Position numbers and translations under genes: made by a program. Under the pieces are notes generated by a model. That model did no database searches, had not been told where the DNA came from, and worked only from the letters and a program-made list of their open reading frames with translations. Shown one piece after another: positions 28,301-38,200 of a stretch of DNA of 64,000 bases (its first letter is position 1; every line of letters begins with the position of its first letter). The DNA is from Paragordius varius (taxonomy: Eukaryota > Nematomorpha), in NCBI GenBank assembly GCA_964247055.1, contig OZ176051.1, forward strand, positions 4,464,001 to 4,528,000, in the 5' to 3' direction.

Positions 28301-30043
28301 TTAAATAAAGGTTACTTCACTATTAACTAATGTAAAGAATTTATTTCATCATAAATTTATTTTGAATGTAAGGATAGTCAATTATATAATATGTTATATT
28401 GTAATAAACATCCTCCAATAATGGACTTCAAACAAAATGAGTAGTGTGGTAAAATAATGGAAAGTGTTTTAACGGAATCTAAAAAATTTTACCAGGCTCA
28501 ATATTTAGAAACTCTATAATATTAAATAAGATACGTGCCAATAAGTTTGAAAAACTTCAATAAATGCATATTGTATTAATTGTTTATCTTTTTGTGCCTT
28601 ATTTCATAAATTTTGGCTGAAAATGATCAAAATAATTTCCGTAAAATTCGAATTGGGTGGCAAAAAAATGTTACATTCATAAGCAAAAGACTTGACTTAA
28701 GTGTTTTTTTATCACCGATCTTCAAGTGTACACTTGCTGGCTTAAGTAATGTTGCTCAACTAGCCACGCTTGGCTTACAAGTCAAGTGCGACTTTTTTAT
28801 CACCCCACCCATTAATTAATATAACTATAAAACGATTCCAATTTTACAAATAATATTAATTGCTCTTGTTTTATGTCAGAAAAACTCAAAAAATTGGTCG
28901 CAGATATCGGTTCAAAAATAAAAGCTCAATCACCTGCTGAAATGTTACCTACCCGCAAAAGAAGGGACGTTGATGGTATGAATTTTAGTTATAATTAGGT
29001 CATCTGCAACGATACATTTACTCAAATATACTAATGAATTCTAATTTCCTTTTATTTTATTTAAATATTGAATGTATCAATAAAAGACTTTATTTTAGTG
29101 CAAGCTCAACTTGAAGCCCTAAAGGTTCAATTCGCTAAAATGACTCTTGCTGAGCGGGCTAACTTACAAGCTCAAACACAAGCAATACTTGATCGATTAA
29201 AATCGATGACACCTGAACAAAAAGCCGAATTACAAAAAAAATTGATGGCATCTAACCCTGACTTTTTGAAAGCCAAAATGTTTTTGTCGAATCCCGAAAA
29301 TAAGGGTAAATATGTATAAAAATCAAATATACTTTTTCTATTGTAAAAGATCGCACAAAAATTAAAATTTATAACAAAAATATATGAATGTAAAAAAACC
29401 GTCTTATAAACTAATACACATGATATTAACAACATCTCAAGACTTTTTTAGAATTTTTTCGGGTAAAAAATATGATATTATTTTTTGATATTGCACATCA
29501 ATGGACTGCACAAAAGATCAATTTCGTTTTGTTTAAAGATGTACGAAATGGGTTAATTAGGTGTTGTTTGCACAAAAAGAGGTTAGGCTGTATAATTATT
29601 ATACAAAATTAATTAACTAAGCGAATATTTCTGTATGTTACATAGTTTATTTGTCTTATTTTCATGTTTTATAGCCAAAGTTCAAGACTTGCTTACCAAA
29701 TTAAGAAGTAGTAATCAGATCTCGCCTGTCTCAGTTAGTATTAATCCTCTAGAGGTAATTATTGTATTCTTTAAACCGTTCGTATAATATTATCCATATA
29801 TAATTACAAATATTAGTTTATTAAAAATATTTAATTTGTTAGGCAAAAGCCATACCCACAAGTTCAAGAAAACGTCGTCAAGATGTACCTAACAGCGAGT
29901 TTGTGGATAATGTTGTTAAAAAAGTTACATCCGCTGTTGCGAATCAAAAGGGTAAATAGCTTATAGGATAAATTTTTCATCTTACCCTATTATAGCTAGA
30001 AGCGACTGACACACTTACCTTAAATATATACATATTATATATG

Positions 30044-30135
<92 letters not shown>

Positions 30136-32214
30136 TCAATTAATAATACGTAGGGCAAATTTCACAAATTTGTGTTTAAACATTTTACAGTTAAATTTTT
30201 TGAAATATACACAAAATAATAATAAATTAATAGGTCCATTAACGCCCGAACAAATAGCAAGTCTTAAAGCAAAAGCGGCACCCTTTAAAACTCAATTGGC
30301 AGCTTTGACACCAGATCAAAAGGTCCAAATTAAAACACAACTCGTACAAAACCCTGATGTTAAAACATTTTTAGCAGCCCCGGAAAATAAAGGTAACAAC
30401 GTGTCTAATAAATAAATTATATTTATTTAAAATAATTTTTTAATAGCGAAGATACTATAAAATAGACATGTTTCGGAACTTAAAAGGGAATTTTGTGTCG
30501 ATAAAAAATTTCATAATATTAAATATAATATAAATAAATAAATAAATGTGCATGTCTATATTTCTTTTCTTTCAATAAATTATATAAAATAATTAATATG
30601 GCCCATTTTAATTACATCTTTACGATATTATTAGCATTGGCTCAAAAAATTCGAACGATACAACAGGGTAAAGCTGTCCCCGTGTCGTCAGGCATAAAAC
30701 CAGCTGGTGCTCCCTTCCCAGTAGTCGCAGCTACTGGTTTCATACCTTCAGGCGATGTAATCAAACCTCCTGAGCCATTCACAAGTGGGACAACACCCCC
30801 AACTCCGGCCAAAGATAAAAAAGAGGGCGAAAAGAAAGATGGCGACGACAAAAAGGAAGGCGAGAAGAAAGATGGCGGCGAAGAAAGTAAGAAGGATGGC
30901 GAGAAAAAGGAGGGCGGAGATAATAAGAAAGAAGGAGACGAAAAAAAGGAAGGCGAAAAGAAAGAGGGAGAAAAGAAGGCTGAAAAGAAAGGCAAACTCA
31001 TAGGTAATTTATTAGGCATTACATATACAATAAGTAGTGGATAGATTAAGCAAAAAAGAATAAGCCATAAAAAAATTAGTAGATTCCATGATTGATGCAA
31101 TTTTAAGTGTAACATTGACCGGCTTCACATAAACCACAGTCGACGTGTAGCTTAGAATTATTATAAATTATTATAAAACTTTTGGACAAGTATGCATGAA
31201 AAATGATAAAATAAAATTATTTTTGTATGAATTATACCTAACCAAAAAAATAAGCTTTCTAAAATTCAAGAAATAGATAGAAACCATTTTATATCTGCTA
31301 ACAAAATATATTTATATTAAAAATTAAAAGATTCCGATTGGTGTACCCTATTATCCTATATATACACTATATATTACAGGTAAGAAAATCGCAAATACCC
31401 TTAAAAATCTTGCTCTAGATGCCGTACCCCTTCCAGGAGAACTCAAGAATACCCTGAAAAAAAGTACGGATATTAAAACGAAACGATCCATAAGTGATAT
31501 ATTAAGTAGCTTGAGTGGTAAAACTACACCCAATGTATCGCCCTATGGAGGAAATACGAATTCATTTGGTTCCAATCCAAACCCACAACAAGCAGCCTTT
31601 GATTCTCAACAACAATTCGGGCAAGGTCAACAAGGACAGTTTACACCTTACCAACAACCGTTACCGGCAGAAAAGAAATCGTTATTTCAAAGAATAGGTG
31701 GTAATTTTAAATAATAATAAGTTTTTAATCAAAAAACACTTTTCCATTTTGCTGTCTGTGAAATATTTTAGTTTCACTTTTTATTTATGATAAATAATAA
31801 TTTTTTTCCTAACAACAAATTGATAGTTAAAACAAACTTGGATAATAAGTAAATCGCAAGACATACAAACGTACAATTTTTGCATCATCACTCAAACTAA
31901 ACATATTAAATCGATCAATTAAACTAGATAATGCCATTGAGAAAAGACTACACGCCAATATTTGTAAATTATAGAGTTAGTGGCTTATTCCAACATAAAT
32001 CATAGCCATAAAGGCAAAATATGGATGACTTTATATCATAAGTTTAACTATTTTACCAAAAACACTTATCTTTAATTATTATACTTACGAATTTTCATTT
32101 GACCATAAACTGTATCATTATAAATTTGTATAAATGTTTATAGCACCTGCATCGATATCAGATTTTGCTGCGAAACTTAATGCCGTGATGGTATTGGCAA
32201 ATACGTTGGGATAA
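13386..32214 (+). CDS. Large secreted-type polyprotein of alternating helical modules and basic cleavage linkers
   Basis: At least 37 exons assemble into one open frame of roughly 1,880 residues. Fourteen A exons (159-231 nt) each encode a Lys/Gln/Leu-rich amphipathic helical module with an LTPEQK/MTPEEK motif and a C-terminal PGNKG-like tail cut by the intron. They alternate with B linker exons (80-369 nt), nearly all with RKKR, RRKR, RKRR, RRRR, TKR or EKR sites. Apart from the D/C and B13a/b junctions, introns are phase 1, so exons are symmetric cassettes. Cysteine is virtually absent. The layout (helical units separated by tetrabasic sites) resembles in concept the nematode polyprotein allergens and neuropeptide precursors, but I see no sequence homology to them. 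A role as a secreted precursor cut by furin-like enzymes is inference; no function is claimed. The 5' end is unresolved. Exon groups are given in separate entries. The last exon, 32144-32214, joins an internal donor at 31700/31701 in phase 1. Alternatively, translation ends at TAA 31712-31714. Confidence 0.8.
15545..15785. mobile_element. Degraded MITE of the AATTATACxGACAAA family
   Basis: The left part has TTAATTACAAATACTTAAAAAC then AAAAGACAGCCATGC. The right part has TATGGCGGTCTTTGAAAAAG then TTTTGTCTGTGTTTACTGTA, roughly inverted. It lies in the intron between A1 and B1. Confidence 0.45.
16395..17822. mobile_element. Foldback element with long inverted arms and subterminal 20-mers
   Basis: Two inverted arms (about 16395-16800 and 17388-17822) begin and end ACCATTTCCCAGTC / GACTGGGAAATGGT. 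Each arm carries a tandem array of about 9-11 units close to GTTTCGATTGACTGGGAAAA, then unique arm sequence (GTGCACTGGAATATACTTGG and others). ATAG flanks both sides as a possible 4-bp target duplication. The 590-bp centre has GCGGGCCGC and GCGGCCCGCGAAGGC, reminiscent of hAT-like MITE interiors, possibly a nested insertion. No transposase is visible. The element sits in the intron between B1 and D2. Confidence 0.8.
19611..23110 (+). other. Polyprotein exon block 2: two pairs of A-B(-S) units
   Basis: A3 19611-19835, B3 20001-20099, S3 20433-20486, A4 20569-20793, B4 20870-20968, A5 21295-21525, B5 21882-21980, S5 22466-22519, A6 22589-22819, B6 23003-23110. A3/A4 are both 225 nt and begin ALSV(D/E)(D/E)(I/L)NNYQIF. 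A5/A6 are both 231 nt and end EKVK(Q/E)FLAQPGNKG. S3 and S5 are 54-nt mini-exons whose main content is a KR site (EKRQAP, NKRAAV). B sites are RKKREA, TKRAE, RKRRDI and RRRREIP. The A3-B3-S3 / A4-B4 and A5-B5-S5 / A6-B6 arrangement indicates two independent duplications of an A-B-S unit. Confidence 0.85.
23205..24375. mobile_element. Foldback element filling the intron between B6 and A7
   Basis: The left arm (from about 23211: AGAAAGTTTTTTACACTTTTG, CATATCAGAGAATGGCAAAA, GATGTGGACTCCGAAAGTCC, CCGGGATTGCGCGATAAAA) reappears inverted from about 23800 to 24300. The same arms and order occur at 52131-53275, with a partial copy at 47270-47830. No coding sequence. The right end lies about 30-70 bp before the acceptor of exon A7, so nearly the whole intron is transposon. 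Confidence 0.75.
24408..29305 (+). other. Polyprotein exon block 3: recent tandem array of A-B-A'-B' units
   Basis: A7 24408-24611, B7 24909-25007, A8 25130-25333, B8 25428-25523, A9 25645-25848, B9 26125-26223, A10 26341-26544, B10 26647-26742, A11 26861-27064, B11 27345-27443, A12 27562-27765, B12 28880-28975, A13 29099-29305. A7-A12 are all 204 nt and A13 is 207. Linkers alternate between a 99-nt type ending KPARKRRAIDG and a 96-nt type ending PTRKRRDVDG. Introns are as similar as exons between units, so the period of about 1.22 kb was copied as genomic DNA, not by retroposition. The last unit is split by a 1 kb insertion (27806-28810). Each A module here carries two TPxE(Q/K) motifs and AQIQxIxNRLK, a likely coiled-coil helix. 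Confidence 0.9.
27806..28810. mobile_element. TIR element inserted in the last tandem polyprotein unit
   Basis: The termini are GGGTGGGATGATAAAAAAAT and its inverse TTTTTTATCACCCCACCC, with further inverted similarity (CTTGACTTGCAAG / CTTACAAGTCAAG). The sister introns at about 25335-25427 and 26545-26646 lack it, so the empty site is visible within the window. The flanks read AATTATT before and ATTAATT after, consistent with a short (about 3 bp, ATT) target duplication. About 1,005 bp with no transposase I can recognise; superfamily not assigned. Confidence 0.8.
29675..32214 (+). other. Polyprotein exon block 4: C-terminal exons
   Basis: B13a 29675-29754 and B13b 29843-29951 split one linker by a phase 0 intron; site SRKRRQDV. 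A14 30234-30392 is a shorter A module (GPLTPEQIASLK...AAPENK). B14 30635-31003 (369 nt) encodes a P/V-rich stretch and then about 65 residues of Lys/Glu/Gly/Asp repeats (EGEKKDG, KKEGEKK) and no basic processing site of the RKRR kind. The next exon from 31380 has KTKRSISD, then a Q/N/G/P-rich tail (QQQFGQGQQGQF) and AEKKSLFQRIGG. The final exon 32144-32214 encodes APASISDFAAKLNAV and stops at TAA 32212-32214. The terminal exon is supported by phase and by its AS/S-rich helical sequence, but not by homology. Confidence 0.7.
30051..30129. repeat. (TA)n microsatellite
   Basis: A dinucleotide run of about 80 bp in the intron between B13b and A14. Confidence 0.95.
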
Positions 32215-32221
32215 GGCAAAA

Positions 32222-32260
<39 letters not shown>

Positions 32261-32624
32261 TTATTTCAAATATATGTTAACCTAATTATTATATTTTACA
32301 ATATAATCAATTTTGTGTACATAGTGCTTTAAACCATCAATGTTCATTCAAATTTATATCCTATAAAGATAGTAGAATTAGTTCATTACATACTCCAAGC
32401 TTAACCACAAAAATATTTATAGCAAAACCTTTTTTTATTTAGATAAAAATAGAATAATAGATAAAAATTTTGCGTTGTTGTATATGTATCACATTTAATC
32501 ACCTTCACATAATATATATTTTATATAAATCATAACATAATTAAACATAGATATATATATATATATATATATATAATAAATGTCTCACATATGAATAAAA
32601 ATGTTTATAAAATTCATCATCCAA
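32215..32624. other. Spacer between convergent genes
   Basis: 410 bp between the end of the polyprotein (+) and the MTFR stop (-). Contains two (TA)n runs (about 32226-32255 and 32550-32575). Presumed to hold both 3' UTRs; the poly(A) signals are not resolvable in this AT-rich DNA. Confidence 0.6.
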
Positions 32625-35217
32625 TCAATAAACTGCTGTATCATTATTATTATTATTATATCCAAAGGAGTCTGATGCATATTTATCATTTTGTTCAAAA
32701 TCTCGATCGAAATTGAAACTTTTATCCAGCACGGATGATGCGGGGTAACCTTCATTTTCCACGATTCCAGATTTGGCAAATTTCTTAGCTAAGGCTTGAG
32801 CTATAAGTCTCATAGGTGATGCCGAATCGTTTATCTCAAACTCTACATTCTCATCAACATTATTTTCCTGGAGGAAAGGAGTGTTTATTTCAAACGTTTC
32901 TTGACAATTGTTTAGGTTTTCTACATTGGTTGTGGATTTATCTGGGTGATGTATGGTTGAATCATACAGTGATTGTTCCAATGTACATTGTTTATGAAAT
33001 CCAACATTATTTCGTTTACCGGGTGAATGTGTGAATGGAGCTTCAGAGCGTCTTCGAACATTTTTACCATGCGATATAAAAGATGATTTTCTGCTTGGGG
33101 GCATTATAGAAACTCTTTTATTACATTTCCTACAGCCACAGGGTGTTGTATTAGATCCAAGCTCCAAATTATTTTTGGTACAACTAAAATTAAAAAACAA
33201 ATTTTAATTGTAAAAAACGCACACGGAACTGCCATAAAATTCACAAGAAAGTTGTCGTTTACAGTCTAGGCAGTTTACAAATATTTTTAATTGGCATAAA
33301 AATGCAAAAAATCTACACAAAAAAGTTTAATTCCAATGATGTAAAGAATGACAGTGGCTATTTCGTAAATGCTAAAAAAAGTGTAGACCTAAAAAGTTTT
33401 ATACCTATTTATTAATGTTGGTGTGTTGATGTCAAATACACCTTAAAAATAAAGATATGTATGATATTAAAAATGATTATCCGTTTTACCAATTTTAACA
33501 ATCATATTTTTTAAAAAAGTTTGATATAATTATCCTATATCTCACACAAATATAAATGTTTAAAATCGCTTTTATTATTCGAAATTATAAAATAGTGTCA
33601 GTAAGATCCTATATAAACATAAAAGATCATAAAATAATAGCATAAAATTGGCTTTGTTTTTTTATTCGTATAATGAAAATTAATATATATATACTTGGGT
33701 TGAACCGAACGCAATTTGATATTTTTAATGTCATTGTGAAAGTTTGGTAAAAGTAATGGGATTGACGATTGTTTAACTGGTTCTTTGGTAACGTTATTTA
33801 TGGTGGATGTATCGTTCTGTAGTTTATTAATGAAAAATTAACAATTTTTTAACAGATATTTAACAACAAATCCCTATTTAAAAAGGTTTAATTCAAAAAT
33901 TATACCCAAACCAACAATATTAAACATAAAGTGTTATCTTTTGAATAGCGGATTTGAAAATATTATTTGTGAAATTATTTTTTTGTGAAATATTTTTTTA
34001 AAAAAATAATCTAGACAACTGGTTCCAAAGAATATTTTTGCTTAAAGTTATCCGATTCCATTGTCTATTAATCAAACGGTTCCAATTATGCTTCTATATT
34101 AAACTTAGATATATCTTTTAATTATAGTCACAAACATAGAATTATAAACTTATAACGCCGCGTTTTTATGATTAAAATAAATACTTTTAGTCTGCTTTAA
34201 AATACAAATAAAAAAATAAAATTAGAAGAAAACAAGCTTAACTTTGTAACAATATTTAGAAAAAAATATGTTTTTTGCATGGTTAAACAACAGCTTAAAC
34301 GTTTCTCCATTTTTCATCTGATAAAAAAAGCGAATAGTTCCGGTTCCAATCCCTGTTTTCACAGTTAAATTTGAAATTATAAAAAGACGAAACATAAAAA
34401 CTAAAAGACTAATATTTTTTAAATGTTAATTTTTTTAATACAATCATTTATATTGGGTTGCAAAATAAGAAATGATGTAAATTAGAAATATAAACCATAA
34501 ATTATTTTATAATCGTAATCATTTAGATTAAAATAAAAGAGGGTTAAAAATTGTTGCTCCAGAAAATTTTTTTTATGTATTATTATTAAAAATAAAACTC
34601 TTTTTTGAAAATATCCTATTTTCTAAAAATTAAAATTTAGACAAATACAAACCTGAGGTAAAACTCCCCTAGGCGTGGTGACAACTTTCTGTTGCAAAGT
34701 TTTGGACGGTAAAGGAGGGGGAGGTGGTGGAATAATTGGATTAGAATTTATAATATCTACTGTATTTGTTTTTGTAGTATTGGTACCGTTAAAATTTGAA
34801 CTTATGATTGTTGCAATTTGTTCTTTAAGTAAGGCCAGTTCCTTTTCCAATTCAATAATTCTGTCTTCTTTGTCGCTGGAATTGGATATGCTGATATTAT
34901 CATTCATGAAAAGATAATCATCAGTTTCTGATACTACATCAATTTCATCTCTCACAGGTTCAACGGAATAATTAATGTTTATTGGAATTGCAGTTGCCAC
35001 TAATCTTAGCGGTGAATATTGCTTGAGTAACGGTTTAATTTGCGGTAGCTAATAATAAAATTTTTTAAACTTGAATCGTATAGCGATTTATATCCACATC
35101 AAAATGTATTAAAATAAATATTCGAGTCATATTTATCATTTCATCGCATATTATTTTTATGTAATCAAATAGATTACCTAAAAAATTATTTATTTATATA
35201 CCGTTGTTGGAAAACAT
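32625..35217 (-). CDS. Mitochondrial fission regulator (MTFR1/MTFR2/MTFR1L family)
   Basis: Five exons (transcription order): 35217-35202, 35177-35071, 35048-34653, 33816-33695, 33183-32625. All join in frame to 399 residues. Introns are 24, 22, 836 and 511 nt. The family order is visible: an N-terminal block ending SPLRLVATAIPI; a coiled coil RIIELEKELALLKEQIATII (cf. ALENELAALRAQIAKIV); polyproline PPPPPPLP; DIKNIKLRSVQP (cf. EMNSVKLRSVKR); and near the C-terminus SPMRLIAQALAKKFAKSG (cf. AALIAEALKKKFAYR). The family acts at mitochondria and promotes fission or remodels the network. Oddities: a Cys-rich insertion (CGCRKCNK) and a longer Asn-rich tail. It is head-to-head with the SLC35G-like gene, 69 bp between start codons, suggesting a shared promoter. 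The ATG was chosen because the first two mini-introns then read through exactly. MTFR1 versus MTFR2 cannot be decided. Confidence 0.85.
34361..34420. mobile_element. MITE terminus in MTFR intron 3
   Basis: CACAGTTAAATTTGAAATTAT then AAAAGACGAAACATAAAAACTAAAAGAC resembles the left terminus of the AATTATACxGACAAA MITE family. The partner end was not located, so this is probably a fragment. Confidence 0.35.
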
Positions 35218-35286
35218 TATTTCAAATTTCGCTTCAAAACTAGTTTTGCCTAAATTAGTTATCAGTTGTTTTAGAAACGTTAGTTG
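35218..35286. promoter_or_regulatory. Probable bidirectional promoter (MTFR / SLC35G-like)
   Basis: Only 69 bp separate the two start codons, which face away from each other. This stretch plus the first short exons must contain both transcription starts unless there are upstream non-coding exons. There is no TATA box at a convincing distance. A TTTTGCCTAAATTAGTTATCAG segment is the least AT-simple part. Confidence 0.6.
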
Positions 35287-38200
35287 ATGAACTTTGCGAA
35301 TGTTTCATTTGATGGTCATAATTATGTGTCTTTGAATGGGAATAACACCAAAAATGAGTATATTCTAAATAATTTTTAGCGTAAAACTTAAAAATTTTGC
35401 AAAACGGGGCTTTCATCAAACCTGGTATGTTAGTGGAAAGGCATACAAGTGTGTAAGATATTCTCCTTTTTTAGGGATTTTTTTAGGTAGTTTATAATTA
35501 AATTTTAGGAATATGCAGTTGCTTATGCATTGCCTTTGCTTCCCTTTTTATTTCCCGGATTAAATCTATATCACCCATGCAAATCACTAATGTTAGAATG
35601 GTGATGCAATTACTCTTGAGTGTACCCTTTCTCATTTATTGTTCTAATCCATTGTTACCTCTTAAACAAAAGAAATTATTGGTTCCCCTTTACATTAGAT
35701 GCATATCTGGAACTATTGGTGTAACTTGCCTCACATTCGCTTTATCTTACGCACCGATTGGTGATAGTAGCGCCATCTCATACACCTCCCCAGTTTATGT
35801 AGCCATTTTGGCCCGAATATTTCTCAAAGAAAAAATAACTTTTTCCGATGCTGGACTGCTTGGTTTAGCCATAACTGGTGTGCTATTCGTCACTCGTCCA
35901 CCATTTATCTTTGATTACATTAGTCAAAAGTTGGAGGAATACAGTGTGGGCCACGATCCTGCTGATATACATGCAGACCAATTCTATTATAATGATGTTG
36001 AACAACATGGGCATCAATCCTTTAACAACGCGCATACTTTATCATCGAATCTAGCTTTCTTATACAATAATGATAGCCTTAGGTAATTTAAATTTGGTTA
36101 TTTCATGAATTTATTTTATTTTTTTGCGAAAATTTGATTTTTTATTCATTTTTATTTTCTACCTTATTACAAAGTATATAGAGAGAGATAGGATAATGGC
36201 CGTTGTCAAGGGATTCCTTGGCTACCCGTCGTGACGGGGTTTATGTGTTTTATCATTGCATTTAAGAATTTTTTGTTTAATATATGTTTTTAGCTTTGCT
36301 GGACCTACTCTGTTTTTTTGTTGGCTTGAATTATTATATTTTTATTCAATTATTAGTTAATCTTTTTATGTAGCCGTAGTAGCCGAGTCTACGGATCTGG
36401 ATTGATTTTGAGATTTTTAGGGCATTTTTTGTTGATCATTTTGAGAAAATGTTCTTTTAAATGTACTTATCATGTTTTGTTCCATATTGTCCAGCACCTC
36501 TTGTGTTTGTTGATTTGCCATGTCTCACAGGCATATGTTAGTGTAGACCTAACCCCAATCAGGTATATTTTGTTTTTCTAGATATGTCTTTATATTGTTT
36601 TTTTACCCAAACCAAATCTTCGATATGTTCTTTAGTGAACTTCCTTGAGCGGAAATGGTATCACCAAGGTAGGTAAACTTTTGTGCTTTTTCGATGCTAT
36701 CATATATCTTAAGGTAGGATATGGCTTTTATTGGTGGATTATATTCTTTGGATAAAGCACATGGAGGGCTTATGTAATAATTATAACATCCCTTTTAATC
36801 CTGAGGATACTTTATGTACAATATGGACATTTGGTACATTGGGTAGAGTTAAGTCGCACATTTTTTGGGTACGCGCGTTTACGATGTATATAGGAATCTT
36901 ATTTAACACATCTTCGCCGTTTGACACAACAATCTAATTTATGATCATAATAAAAATATCAAAATTAATATATCCTTAGTCAAATCAATTTATATTTGAA
37001 AGTTTTACTGCTATCTTCCCATGGTGTTGACACGATTACCTTTTAATTAACAGCCAAGGGTAGTTTTTAATGTTTTTCAAAAACATCCACTTCGCAAGGA
37101 TTTTTTAATACGTCTTGTAAAAGCCTTATAAACCATAGATTTAAAAGATCATGGTAGACTTTAATTTGGATTCAGAGCATTATACATACTGCTTTTGCTT
37201 GCGTCTGCTCTTAAAATTTCATTTTTTCTTTATATTAATTTACCCGCTTTAACATCAATAATAATAGGAGAGCTAATGGCTTTTTTATTACTTTATATAG
37301 TTATTATACATATCCGTATGATTTAGGGATGGATTCACCAATACCAAATCTATCCCCATGAAAAAGAGTAGTAATTTACTTAATTACCCCAAGAATAAGA
37401 AAAATTATGTGAATGGTGCCATCCTCCTGGCCAAAAAGCGGGAAGAACGTCAACGGGCCCGTGAAACTATTAAACTTCAATACCCTAAACGGGTTTTGGG
37501 CCTTTGTTTTGCCTTCATATCATCAATTCTTACAGCCGTTGCCATGGTAACGATTCGTAAAATCAACAAACTCCCCTTCTCAACAGTCCTTGTCAACTTT
37601 TCTGTCGTTGGGGTCTTGGGGACTAGTGTCCTATGTGCTGCTATAAATCATTACTCCTTGCCAGATTGTATGAGCTCAGAGTACATTCCGATCGCTGTTT
37701 CACACGATAATATAACGCACAAAGGTTCTATCGCTTACACCCTACCCAAACATTACAGTCAAAATTTGTTTGGGACACGGCAGAGTTTTGCTAAAACTAA
37801 TGATATAACTAATGATAAGACAAGCGCCAATAATGGCACATTACTAAATCATTTGTTATTGGCTGGGCAAGGGAACATTACAAATTTGTTGCCTCATAAT
37901 ATGACTTTCGGGGAATTTGCCAAGGATGAAACGTTAAAGAGCATTAGGCTTGAAGGTGTTTCCGGACCCTTGCATATACATTATGTTAAACGTATGAATT
38001 GGGAACGGATCCATATACTTGGTATATATTTTCGAATGTGTACATGATTTATAGCAAAGCGATCCTAGTTTTACCTAGAATTTACTGCGCTTACAAAATT
38101 TTGCATATCTATATAAACGAGGCAATTTATACAGTAAAAAATACCATATAAAGATGGGTCAAATTTTATATAGCCTAAACTAAATCATTTTAATTGTGAA

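Noticed and set aside
24408-29305. Identity with nematode polyprotein allergens or SXP/RAL-2 (DUF148) proteins
   Set aside because: Only the layout or the general LTPEQK-like helical flavour is similar; no diagnostic residues match, and 22-24 nt introns do not fit nematodes.
30642-31115. Long reverse open frame rich in Phe/Ser/Pro
   Set aside because: It is the antisense shadow of the Lys/Glu/Gly repeat exon B14.
34590-34652. 30-nt intron after MTFR exon 3 leading into 34622 and below
   Set aside because: The continuing frame runs to a stop with AT-biased nonsense, while splicing to 33816 recovers the family's IKLRSVQP block in phase.
35577-35579. ATG at 35577 as start of the transporter
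   Set aside because: The frame continues upstream through the first membrane segment and two frame-preserving 22-nt introns to ATG 35287.
36731-36937. Forward open frame of 68 codons
   Set aside because: It is antisense to the LINE fragment; the reverse strand shows reverse-transcriptase-associated blocks next to it.
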